Part shown: positions 1 through 7,243 of the stretch, one piece after another
Numbering within the stretch: position 1 is the stretch's first letter
Layout: every line of letters begins with the position of its first letter
Origin: CAYQTO01 sp964420455
GTDB taxonomy: Bacteria; Sumerlaeota; Sumerlaeia; SLMS01
Length of the DNA: 11,873 nucleotides
Assembly (NCBI GenBank): GCA_964420455.1
Contig: CAYQTO010000116.1
Span: forward strand, 1-11,873
Reading direction: 5' to 3'
The notes under the pieces: generated by a model
Told to the model about the DNA's origin: nothing
Seen by the model: the letters and a program-made list of their open reading frames with translations, nothing else
Database searches by the model: none
Translations under genes and position numbers: made by a program

Positions 1-1088
1 CCCGCCAGCAGCACCAGCACCCCCCAGGGAACCCAAAGGATCCCCATCAGGTAATTGAGGTGCATCGCCGTTGCGGGAAAGGTGGTCATCAGCGCCAGCA
101 CCCGCCAGTCGGGCCGGCGTATATACAAGGCCGCTGTCGCCATGAACCCCGCCATGAAAAGGATCGCGAAGGCGTAGTCCGAGGCGTATGTCGAGTAGAT
201 GATGCCGTTGGGAACGGCGCGGAAGAGCAGCATGGCCCCCGCGGCGGCGAGGCTGTCACGCCAGACGAGGGAAACCGCCATATAGACAAGGCCGCAGGAG
301 GCAAGACCGGCCACGGGCGCCGCCAGCCGCAGCGGCAGGTCGGTCCAGTGGCCGAACATGGCCGCGGCCACCGCGCCGAAGGTGGAATACAGGTGCGGGT
401 AATTCGCTCCCAGACCGATGCCGACCTGCGCCTCCGCCTTGAAGGGGAACGCCCCCTCCAGGTACGTCATCCGCGCGTACCCAAGGTACAGGATCAGGGA
501 ATCCCAATAGGTTTCCGGGAAGAAGACCGCATGCCAGAAGGTGGCCAGCGTGATGAATCCCGTCAGCACGACCATTGTCCACCAGGCCCCGACAGAAAAC
601 GGCGAGGAGAACCGCGGCATCCAGCGTCTGCCGTGCACCCGCCGAGGCCGTGTGGGTGATCGATAAAGAAAGACGCCCAGCGGGGCGAGGAGCAGGGCCC
701 AGACAATCCAGACGCCCGCCGGGTGGAGCAGCCCCGCCATCGTCAGCAGTTCGAAGGCGATCCCGCTCAGCCCGAAGCCGACCGGAAACGCGAGCGACCA
801 CTGCCACGGACCGGGCAATCGCACCGCCAGCGCCCGGAGCACCATCAGCCCCAAGGCCTGCGTCAGCCCAAGGGCCACGACCGATTGCAGAAACTCGAGC
901 GGGGGCGAGTTGGCGAGGGAGAACGTATATCTGCCGAACAGCGCGGAGAAGACACCGAGCACGAACTCGTCGTTGTGGACGAGGGTGAAATGGCCCCGGA
1001 CCTGAAAATACCAGACGAGAGTCGCCCACAGGACTGCGAGGAGGCCCGTGATGGCGGCGCCCACGCGCGAAGGGGCGTGATGGCTCAT
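1..1088 (-). CDS. Polytopic membrane protein, GT-C glycosyltransferase-like (partial, C-terminus off window)
   Basis: Reading leftwards from an ATG at 1088-1086, the frame stays open for 362 codons to the window edge, so only the N-terminal part is present. The product opens with a hydrophobic helix (about residues 10-28), followed by an outward loop with an acidic pair, D40-E41 (VHNDEFVLG). It then has many further hydrophobic segments and a later WDS...YPHLYS stretch. An acidic pair just after the first helix and a Trp/Tyr/Pro-rich lumenal loop are typical of GT-C enzymes (ArnT/PMT, GT39/GT83 type) that move sugars from polyprenyl-phosphate donors on the outer face of the membrane. The exact family is not certain. 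The start overlaps the stop of the upstream proline-rich gene as ATGA, so the two are probably translationally coupled. Likely role (inference): envelope glycan or lipid glycosylation. Confidence 0.72.
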   Translation of the reverse strand, partial: MSHHAPSRVGAAITGLLAVLWATLVWYFQVRGHFTLVHNDEFVLGVFSALFGRYTFSLANSPPLEFLQSVVALGLTQALGLMVLRALAVRLPGPWQWSLAFPVGFGLSGIAFELLTMAGLLHPAGVWIVWALLLAPLGVFLYRSPTRPRRVHGRRWMPRFSSPFSVGAWWTMVVLTGFITLATFWHAVFFPETYWDSLILYLGYARMTYLEGAFPFKAEAQVGIGLGANYPHLYSTFGAVAAAMFGHWTDLPLRLAAPVAGLASCGLVYMAVSLVWRDSLAAAGAMLLFRAVPNGIIYSTYASDYAFAILFMAGFMATAALYIRRPDWRVLALMTTFPATAMHLNYLMGILWVPWGVLVLLA

Positions 1089-1441
1089 CCGTTTGGGGGC
1101 GGCGGGAGGGGAAGGCCCAGGCGCGCGGCGCGTTCCTCCGGCGTTTCGGCGGGGCCGAGCACGGTGGGGGCAAAGGGGTTCATGGGAGGCTGGGCAGGGG
1201 CCTGCCATTGGATTGTTGGCGTGGGAACCGCCTGATTGGGGGGCGCCTGTCGCGACTGGCCGGGAGGACCCGGCGCAGACTCCGTCTGTGGGGGGGCGGC
1301 GGGCGGCAACCACGGCCGGCTCAGGTCCGGCGGCTCGGTCCCCGAATCCAGTCCGTAGACTGGTACGCCAGGCCAGCGCGACCAGTGGGAACCCGCCACC
1401 TCGTGCGGCAACTCGTTCTCTCCTGTCTGCATCCGGTTCAT
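1085..1441 (-). CDS. Proline-rich small protein, unknown function
   Basis: A 118-codon frame lies between hscB and the membrane glycosyltransferase-like gene. About a quarter of its residues are proline, in runs such as APGPPG and LPLPPPPNG, with no cysteine, no transmembrane helix and no clear signal peptide. It looks disordered apart from a short charged stretch, AETPEERAARLG, near the C-terminus. Its TGA overlaps the next gene's ATG by 4 bp (1085-1088), which is the best evidence that it is real. The ATG at 1441 has no clear Shine-Dalgarno. An AGGAG eight bases before a TTG at 1411 (codon 11) makes that a credible alternative start. No family is recognised. It could be an envelope linker or partner of the downstream membrane protein, but that is inference from position only. 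Confidence 0.55.
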   Translation of the reverse strand: MNRMQTGENELPHEVAGSHWSRWPGVPVYGLDSGTEPPDLSRPWLPPAAPPQTESAPGPPGQSRQAPPNQAVPTPTIQWQAPAQPPMNPFAPTVLGPAETPEERAARLGLPLPPPPNG

Positions 1442-1491
1442 GAGCAGGAACTAGCGCAGGTGCGGGCGGTACTCAAAAGGAAAGGCGATGG

Positions 1492-2184
1492 CTACTTGAG
1501 GTTCCTCAGCACCGTCCGCAGGTAATTCATGCGGTCAAGGGTCAGACGGATTCTTCGGAGGATATCCCGTGCGGAGTCGCTCTCGGGGCCGGCGGTCTCG
1601 GGGCCGGCGGTCTCGGCGGCACGGTCGAATTCGGCAAAGAGGGAGTCGCGCTCCGACGCCAGTCGCTCCCGCGCCGCCTTGACCTCCTCCCGGAGCGGCT
1701 TAACGGCAGCTTCCGCCTTGGCGAGCCGTTCCTCGTCCGCCGCGAGCCGGGCCGCGCGCAACTCCTCGCCCGCCTCCTGGATCTCGAACACTTCCTCAAG
1801 CAACTCCGGGGGCACGGCGTTCTTGTTTGATTCAAGACCTCCACCGACAAGGTTGATCGTATACTCTGCCCGGGGCTGGGCATCCCGCAGCGTCTTGTGC
1901 GCGTTGTTGACGAGCGAGGTGCGACGCAGTGCCTCCTCCCGAACGGACTCTTTGTCGGTGGCGAAGTAGTCGGGATGAAAAGCGCGGGAAAGCTCGAGGA
2001 AGGCCTCGCGGAGTGCCTCGGTGTCGAGGCAGAGGCGCACGTCGAGGCCGAAGACGTCGAAGTGGCTGATGATTTGGGGGTCAAGGGGGCGTGGAACGCG
2101 GGCGTCGGGATCCTCGAAGTGAACCGCGCGAAGGCGGTTAGGGTCCGGCCGATGGAGGCAACCCGTGTCGGAGGACGTCGTCAT
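1492..2184 (-). CDS. hscB: HscB-like J-domain co-chaperone for Fe-S cluster transfer
   Basis: This 230-aa protein has a J-domain from about residue 41 (HFDVFGL) with the HPD motif at 70-72 (SRAFHPDYFATD), which stimulates the ATPase of an Hsp70 partner. A helical C-terminal region follows. It begins with a LLEEVFEIQEAGEEL helix that matches the IscU-binding face of HscB proteins. In the family HscB presents IscU to HscA for cluster release. E. coli HscB is 171 aa. This one has about 38 extra N-terminal residues and an inserted low-complexity AGPETAGPE linker in the C-terminal bundle. The ATG at 2184 lacks a strong Shine-Dalgarno, but no other ATG lies before the J-domain. It follows iscA after 76 bp that contain a terminator-like hairpin. 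No hscA follows within the window, unlike the common isc operon. Confidence 0.9.
   Translation of the reverse strand: MTTSSDTGCLHRPDPNRLRAVHFEDPDARVPRPLDPQIISHFDVFGLDVRLCLDTEALREAFLELSRAFHPDYFATDKESVREEALRRTSLVNNAHKTLRDAQPRAEYTINLVGGGLESNKNAVPPELLEEVFEIQEAGEELRAARLAADEERLAKAEAAVKPLREEVKAARERLASERDSLFAEFDRAAETAGPETAGPESDSARDILRRIRLTLDRMNYLRTVLRNLK
1581..1616. repeat. Tandem 15-bp direct repeat inside hscB
   Basis: The unit TCTCGGGGCCGGCGG occurs twice in perfect tandem (1581-1595 and 1596-1610), and a third copy begins and breaks off after six bases. On the coding strand it gives the duplicated peptide AGPETAGPE in the C-terminal half of HscB. The unit is a multiple of three, so gain or loss by slippage would keep the reading frame and only change the linker length. 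Confidence 0.85.
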
Positions 2185-2196
2185 GGTGGGTATCCG

Positions 2197-2239
2197 TGAA
2201 AGAAAGGCCGGGGCGGCTTGCTGGAAGCTCGCCCCGGCC
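2197..2239 (-). terminator. Terminator-like or attenuator hairpin between iscA and hscB
   Basis: On the minus-strand transcript a perfect 10-bp GC stem (GGCCGGGGCG, 2239-2230, with CGCCCCGGCC, 2215-2206) is extended after one bulged A by GCUU/AAGC around a 5-nt CCAGC loop. It is followed at once by a U-rich tail, UUUCUUUC (2205-2198). This has the form of an intrinsic terminator. It starts 22 nt after the iscA stop and ends just before the hscB start. It may end or attenuate the iscSUA transcript, or protect its 3' end, which would give less HscB than IscS/U/A. The structure is seen in the sequence; the function is inferred. Confidence 0.62.
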
Positions 2240-2260
2240 GATTGATGGCGAGGGGGTTGG

Positions 2261-2584
2261 TCAGGCGGAGAAGGATGTGCCGCAGGAGCAGCTGCGGGCG
2301 GCGTTCGGGTTATGGAACTTGAAGCCGCCGGTCAGGAGTTCGTTTGAGAAGTCCAGCTCCATCCCGTTGAGGAAGAGGTAGCTTTTCGGATCGCAGTAGA
2401 CGCGAACACCTTCGATGTCCATCACCGTGTCGTTGTCGTTCGGCTTTTCGTCGAACGCCAGCGTATAGCTCAGCCCGGAGCAGCCTCCGCCGACAACGCC
2501 CACGCGAAGGCCCCAGTCTTCCTTTTCTTCCTGCTTGAGGAGACGCTTCACTTCGTTGATAGCGGGTTCCGTCAGGGTAATCAT
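2261..2584 (-). CDS. iscA: A-type Fe-S carrier protein IscA
   Basis: The product is 107 aa, the same length as E. coli IscA. It carries the three family cysteines at the canonical places: C35 in GGGCSGLSY, and C99 and C101 in the C-terminal SCSCGTSF. These bind iron or a [2Fe-2S]/[4Fe-4S] cluster, which A-type carriers pass to apo-proteins in the cytoplasm. An extra cysteine lies at C64. The ATG at 2584 has AAGGA about ten bases upstream. It lies 45 bp after iscU in the same direction. A-type proteins are hard to split into IscA, ErpA and SufA by sequence alone. The iscU neighbour and gene order favour IscA. Confidence 0.93.
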   Translation of the reverse strand: MITLTEPAINEVKRLLKQEEKEDWGLRVGVVGGGCSGLSYTLAFDEKPNDNDTVMDIEGVRVYCDPKSYLFLNGMELDFSNELLTGGFKFHNPNAARSCSCGTSFSA

Positions 2585-2629
2585 GCGCGTGTGGTCCTTG
2601 TCCTTCCCTTTGAGATGCGGGTTGCGGGA

Positions 2630-3043
2630 TCAGTGCTTGGCGGCGGCGGTGGCGGGCGCCTCGATCCCGTTCTTCTCCATGTAGTCCTGCACCGCCGCCT
2701 TGATCGCGTCTTCGGCGAGCACGGAGCAGTGAATCTTGATGGGCGGAAGGTTCAGCTCCTCGACGATCGCGGTGTTCTTCAGCTCGAGCGCCTGCTCCAC
2801 CGTGCGCCCCTTCAGCCATTCGGTCGCGAGGGAGCTCGAGGCGATCGCGCTTCCGCAGCCGAAGGTCTTGAACTTCGCGTCGGTAATGGTGCCGTCTTCG
2901 CCCACCTGAATCTGGAGCTTCATCACGTCGCCGCACTCGGGCGCTCCGACCAGCCCGGTACCGACGTTGGTGGCGTTCTTGTCGAGCGAACCGACATTCC
3001 GCGGATTGTCGTAATGCTCGAGGATTTTCTCGCTGTAGGCCAT
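2630..3043 (-). CDS. iscU: Fe-S cluster assembly scaffold IscU
   Basis: This 137-aa protein begins MAYSEKILEHYDNPRNVG. The start at 3043 is chosen because AGGAG lies nine bases upstream and the family begins here; an in-frame extension back to 3130 would overlap iscS. It has every assembly-site residue at E. coli numbering: C37 and D39 (APECGDV), C63 (FGCGSA), and H105 and C106 (KIHCSV). It also keeps L99-P-P-I-K103, the motif recognised by the HscA chaperone. IscU receives sulfur from IscS, builds a [2Fe-2S] cluster and releases it with HscA/HscB help. An Ala-rich tail (APATAAAKH) makes it about nine residues longer than the E. coli protein. It lies 71 bp after iscS. Confidence 0.97.
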   Translation of the reverse strand: MAYSEKILEHYDNPRNVGSLDKNATNVGTGLVGAPECGDVMKLQIQVGEDGTITDAKFKTFGCGSAIASSSLATEWLKGRTVEQALELKNTAIVEELNLPPIKIHCSVLAEDAIKAAVQDYMEKNGIEAPATAAAKH

Positions 3044-3114
3044 CTTTCGGGTCTCCTGGGGAATATCAGCCTGTCGTTCCGTGACAGGGGAAGGGTGCAA
3101 CGTTCGTACCCGCC

Positions 3115-4335
<1,221 letters not shown>

Positions 4336-4345
4336 CCTGTTCATT

Positions 4346-4351
4346 CTCCTC
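4346..4351 (-). promoter_or_regulatory. Shine-Dalgarno of iscS (decides the start)
   Basis: GAGGAG on the minus strand lies ten bases before the ATG at 4335 but only one base before the ATG at 4344. This favours a product starting MTVKTPIY over one starting MNRMTVK. Confidence 0.6.
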
Positions 4352-4408
4352 GTGGCGGCCTTGGTCTTTCCCAACCAGCCATTGATTTGACCCACGAAGA
4401 TGCCAGAA

Positions 4409-4435
4409 GCGTGCCCGCATCATTCCGGGGCACGC
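4409..4435. promoter_or_regulatory. Inverted repeat upstream of iscS (operator or weak terminator)
   Basis: A perfect 8-bp inverted repeat, GCGTGCCC (4409-4416) and GGGCACGC (4428-4435), has an 11-base spacer. It lies 74-100 bp upstream of the iscS start, in the 157-bp space after the unknown 200-aa gene. An AT-rich patch at about 4459-4477 (a run of seven T on the plus strand) lies just upstream on the minus strand and could be part of the iscS promoter. The repeat could be a regulator operator. As RNA it could be a weak terminator of the acetyltransferase transcript, though only UUCU follows it. It does not look like the IscR type-2 site pattern. Confidence 0.4.
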
Positions 4436-4492
4436 CCTGGTCGCGTGGTCCCACTTTGATTTTTTTGGATTTACACGTCACCCGGCGTGCCG

Positions 4493-5095
4493 TCAGCCGC
4501 CTTTCTCCATCGCCACGACCCATGGTGAGAAAGGCAGTCCCAGGACCCCTTGAGCGAACACATGCCGCGCCACGGGATCCACCCACGAGTGGGCCGGCGC
4601 CCGCCCGAGCGTTGTCGCCGCCGCGTCGAAGACCTCCTCCGCCAGCAGTACCGCCAGGGCATCCTCGGACCGGAACGGGACCGCCAGCCCCAGGGCGTTG
4701 GCCTTGCGCGCAAAGGTCTTCGCGGAAGAGCGCTGGATGACGAGCACGTCCTCGCTCGCCCGGGCCTCCATCGCGGCAATCGCCGGCCCCGGCATCCGGT
4801 CCTCCCGCGAGAGGCTCACGCGCCAGCCCAGTTCTTTCAGCTTCGCCACCATCGCCGTGCAGACCTCTTCCGGGCGCCAGCGCACCTGCCACTCGCGGAC
4901 CGTTTCCAGCCTCCGGGCCGTGTCCATCCCCGCCGCCCGGCGAACGCGCTCGGCCCGCCGCGTCAACCGGTCCGCCACGTCCTGCGGGCCCATGCCTTCC
5001 GCCGCCCCCGGGTTGTCTTTCTCCTTCAGCCATCGCGCGGCCAGCGAGTGCAGGTCCGCCTGCAGCTTGGCGGTTGGGCAAAGGAGGGCGCTCAC
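4493..5095 (-). CDS. Conserved-looking hypothetical protein coupled to the acetyltransferase
   Basis: A 200-codon frame starts with GTG at 5095 and overlaps the acetyltransferase stop by 4 bp (GTGA, 5095-5092), a strong sign of translational coupling. I recognise no family. The N-terminal third is helical, basic and Arg/Ala-rich (about residues 40-70, RLTRRAERVRRAAG). A WQVRWRPEEV stretch follows, then an alpha/beta-looking middle (DVLVIQRSS near residue 120). The C-terminus is Trp- and Pro-bearing: APAHSWVDPVARHVFAQG, then LGLPFSPWVV. Cysteines are at 6 and about 79. There is no signal peptide or membrane helix, so it is probably cytoplasmic. Amino-acid composition and GC-rich wobble positions fit a real gene better than the overlapping frames. 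It may be a partner of the upstream enzyme, but nothing in it shows a reaction. Confidence 0.72.
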   Translation of the reverse strand: MSALLCPTAKLQADLHSLAARWLKEKDNPGAAEGMGPQDVADRLTRRAERVRRAAGMDTARRLETVREWQVRWRPEEVCTAMVAKLKELGWRVSLSREDRMPGPAIAAMEARASEDVLVIQRSSAKTFARKANALGLAVPFRSEDALAVLLAEEVFDAAATTLGRAPAHSWVDPVARHVFAQGVLGLPFSPWVVAMEKGG

Positions 5096-5946
5096 CGGCG
5101 GCGATGCTCCAGCAGGTCATGCATGTAGTCGCGTCTGCGGCGGGAAATTTCCGACGCGTTCTCGTCGCGGAGAAACACTGTGGGATCCTCGCGGAGCAGG
5201 TTCACCACCTCGTCGCAGAGGGCCTGGCTGTCCATGATCTGGCTGTCGGCGGAGCCGATGCGCACGCGCCGGGCGACGCCCTGCCGAACGAGCACCTCGT
5301 CGAGAATCGCGAAGCCCTCGGATGACCCGGGAACCTCGCGGAGCACGAGCTTTCGTGGCCGGCCCTCGGGTTCGTCCAGGTACCAGGCCGGTTCGCCCGA
5401 TCCCCCCTCCATGAAGGTCACCCGGAGGTACTCCATGGCCGCGAGGGATTCGGCCACGTGGACGGTGGAGTTGCGGGTCTGGCCGACGCCGATGAGGAGC
5501 ACCTTGGCTCCGGCGCGCCGGGCGCGGTCGAGGGGGCTGCCCACGCCGAGGGCCTCGTAGTCGAGCGGGCCGGAGACGAGCTGGTGGCCGAGACGTCCCC
5601 ACCCGGCAACGCTGTGGGTCGGGTGGTGGGAACGGGCGACGCCGGGCATGCGGCGGAAGGTCTCGGTCAGGCGGCCGACCCGGCTGGCGGTCCGCCAAGG
5701 GTCGAACGCCGGCAGGTTCCAACTCGCCAGGTTGAAGCTGAAGGTGGGCATGAGCAGCGTGCCCGCCCGGCCCAGCACGTCCATGAACGCAAGGACCACC
5801 TCGCGGGGGCCACCCTCGATCCATCCGACCTGTCGCAGCGCCGAATGCACCACCACGACGTCGCCGGCCTTCAGGCCTGCCGCTTCAAGGTCGCGCGCCA
5901 GCTCCGAACGCCGCACCACCGGTTTTTGTCTGGGTTCCACGATCAT
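5092..5946 (-). CDS. AAC(3)-family N-acetyltransferase (aminoglycoside N-acetyltransferase fold)
   Basis: A protein of about 284 aa with hallmarks of the AAC(3)/Antibiotic_NAT family, which transfers acetyl from acetyl-CoA to an amino group. Visible landmarks are GDVVVVHSALRQVGW (28-42), GTLLMPTFSF (62-71), the conserved RSHHPTHSVAGWG around H107-H111 that holds the likely catalytic histidine, and a KVLLIGVGQTRNSTVHVAES strand and turn. The start is uncertain: ATG at 5946 fits the usual length, but ATG at 5970 (292 aa) is in frame and neither has a strong Shine-Dalgarno. Chromosomal members often acetylate sugars or other amines rather than drugs. The nearby glycosyltransferases make an amino-sugar substrate as likely as resistance. 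It is cytoplasmic and coupled by 4 bp to the unknown gene downstream. Confidence 0.88.
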   Translation of the reverse strand: MIVEPRQKPVVRRSELARDLEAAGLKAGDVVVVHSALRQVGWIEGGPREVVLAFMDVLGRAGTLLMPTFSFNLASWNLPAFDPWRTASRVGRLTETFRRMPGVARSHHPTHSVAGWGRLGHQLVSGPLDYEALGVGSPLDRARRAGAKVLLIGVGQTRNSTVHVAESLAAMEYLRVTFMEGGSGEPAWYLDEPEGRPRKLVLREVPGSSEGFAILDEVLVRQGVARRVRIGSADSQIMDSQALCDEVVNLLREDPTVFLRDENASEISRRRRDYMHDLLEHRRR

Positions 5947-6085
5947 CTCGCCGCACCGCCAAGGGAACATCACGGTTCTCGAGACCCGGTCCCTTCTCAA
6001 CCGGATTCGACCGGGCGACCGCAGCTCGCCCCGGATCCGCCTTTTTCCTCGCCATCGTTCGTCGCCTCCCTTTCCCCTCCTTGCC

Positions 6086-7078
6086 ATGAGCGGCCCCGAA
6101 ACCCTTCACCATCGCGCCGTCCTTACCGTTGCCAACGGCAAGCCCGTCTATATCCAGATGGCGGTCAACCTGGCCCGTTCCTTTCGCCGGTGGCATCGCG
6201 GGAGCGACATCGCCTTCCAGCTCGCGACGGACCAGCCCGACCTTGTCCCCCCCGACGTCCGCTCCTTTGCCAACATCATCTCCTTCCGGCCGGGCGAACT
6301 CGGCCCCGCCTTCACGCCCAAGCTCAGCCTCGATCGCCTTACCCGCGCCCGCCACACCCTCTTCATCGACGCGGACTGCCTTCTCTACGGGTCCCTCGAT
6401 CCGCTCTTTGCGATCTTCCGCGGCCGCGCGTTCTCCCTCATCGGCGACATGCGGTCCGACGGCGAATTCTGGGGAAGCATCCCCGAGCGCTGCGAAAAAT
6501 TCCGCGTCCCCGCCGTGCCCAAGTTCATGGGTGCCATCTACTATTTCGAGCAGGGCGAGACCGCCAGTGCCGTGTTCGAGAAGGCCCGCGAGATCGAGCC
6601 CCGGTACGACGCCGTCGGGATGGTGCGCCTCGGGGGCCAGCGCAACGAGGAGCCCCTCCTTGGCCTCGCCATGGCCCTTCACGGCCAGCAACCGGTCCCC
6701 GACGACGGGCGCTTCAAGGCCGACGCCCTCCATTACCCGGTCGCCCTCCGCGCCAGCCAGTACCATGGACACGCCCTCGCCCGGAACACCCCGGGCCACC
6801 CCCGCCACAAGCCCGCCTGGCCCCTCGCCGAATCCCGCCCCCTCGTCATGCACTTCAACAACACCTACACCAACATCCCGGAGTACCGGGCCGAGGCACG
6901 GTTCCTTTACCGGACGGAAGGGTGCGGTTGGCCCGGGTTGGTGGCGTGGCTGGAATCGCGGGCGCTGATCCTCTGGCCCGAGAGGTTTGTGGAGGCCACG
7001 CGCGACGCCCTCCGCCCCGCCTTTCGGACCCTCTTTGGCACCCGCCGCGTCCGCCACCGCGGCCGTCTGACGGGGTAG
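6086..7078 (+). CDS. GT-A-type glycosyltransferase, DxD motif (GT8-like, function unknown)
   Basis: This 330-aa protein has a nucleotide-diphospho-sugar transferase look: VLTVANGKPVYIQMAVNLARSF at the N-terminus, KLSLDRL near residue 80, then LFIDADCLLYGSLDPLF with D95-x-D97, the metal and sugar-nucleotide binding DxD. A later PKFMGAIYYF strand and a C-terminal VMHFNNTYTNIPEYR segment complete the fold. It has no membrane helix or signal peptide. GT8-like enzymes use UDP-sugars with Mn2+; donor and acceptor here are unknown. The ATG at 6086 has no Shine-Dalgarno, because the leader is pyrimidine-rich (CCCTTTCCCCTCCTTGCC), so it may be leaderless or weakly translated. It is divergent from the acetyltransferase with a 139-bp gap and is followed 165 bp later by the dioxygenase gene. 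Confidence 0.75.
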   Translation: MSGPETLHHRAVLTVANGKPVYIQMAVNLARSFRRWHRGSDIAFQLATDQPDLVPPDVRSFANIISFRPGELGPAFTPKLSLDRLTRARHTLFIDADCLLYGSLDPLFAIFRGRAFSLIGDMRSDGEFWGSIPERCEKFRVPAVPKFMGAIYYFEQGETASAVFEKAREIEPRYDAVGMVRLGGQRNEEPLLGLAMALHGQQPVPDDGRFKADALHYPVALRASQYHGHALARNTPGHPRHKPAWPLAESRPLVMHFNNTYTNIPEYRAEARFLYRTEGCGWPGLVAWLESRALILWPERFVEATRDALRPAFRTLFGTRRVRHRGRLTG

Positions 7079-7243
7079 GAGGGGCGCTGGCAGTCCGATT
7101 TTCGCAATCGCTTACGCTTCGCGAAAGACCGCATTTCCCCCTCGACAAGACCCCTTCCCTTCCCGTAGCCAGACCGAACCTGTGGCTGGTCCAAATGCCA
7201 AAGGCGCTTGGAAATGGCCCGATTCCGATGCGAGGTTGCCCCG

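Noticed and set aside
256..1173. A 305-codon minus-strand frame in the membrane-protein region
   Set aside because: A different minus frame (1-1088) gives a coherent series of membrane helices and an exact ATGA junction; this one is Arg/Gly/Pro-rich noise.
5092..5946. Reading the AAC(3)-like gene as an acquired aminoglycoside-resistance cassette
   Set aside because: There is no integron, attC-like site, IS or composition change around it. Chromosomal family members often act on other amines, so resistance cannot be claimed.
5885..7057. A 390-codon minus-strand frame opposite the DxD glycosyltransferase
   Set aside because: It is Gly/Val/Glu-rich without any motif, and the plus strand carries a clear DxD glycosyltransferase.
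7079..7243. A promoter or terminator between the DxD glycosyltransferase and the PhyH gene
   Set aside because: Only a weak TTTCGC/GCGAAA palindrome with a long spacer is present, with no U-tract and no convincing -35/-10 pair.
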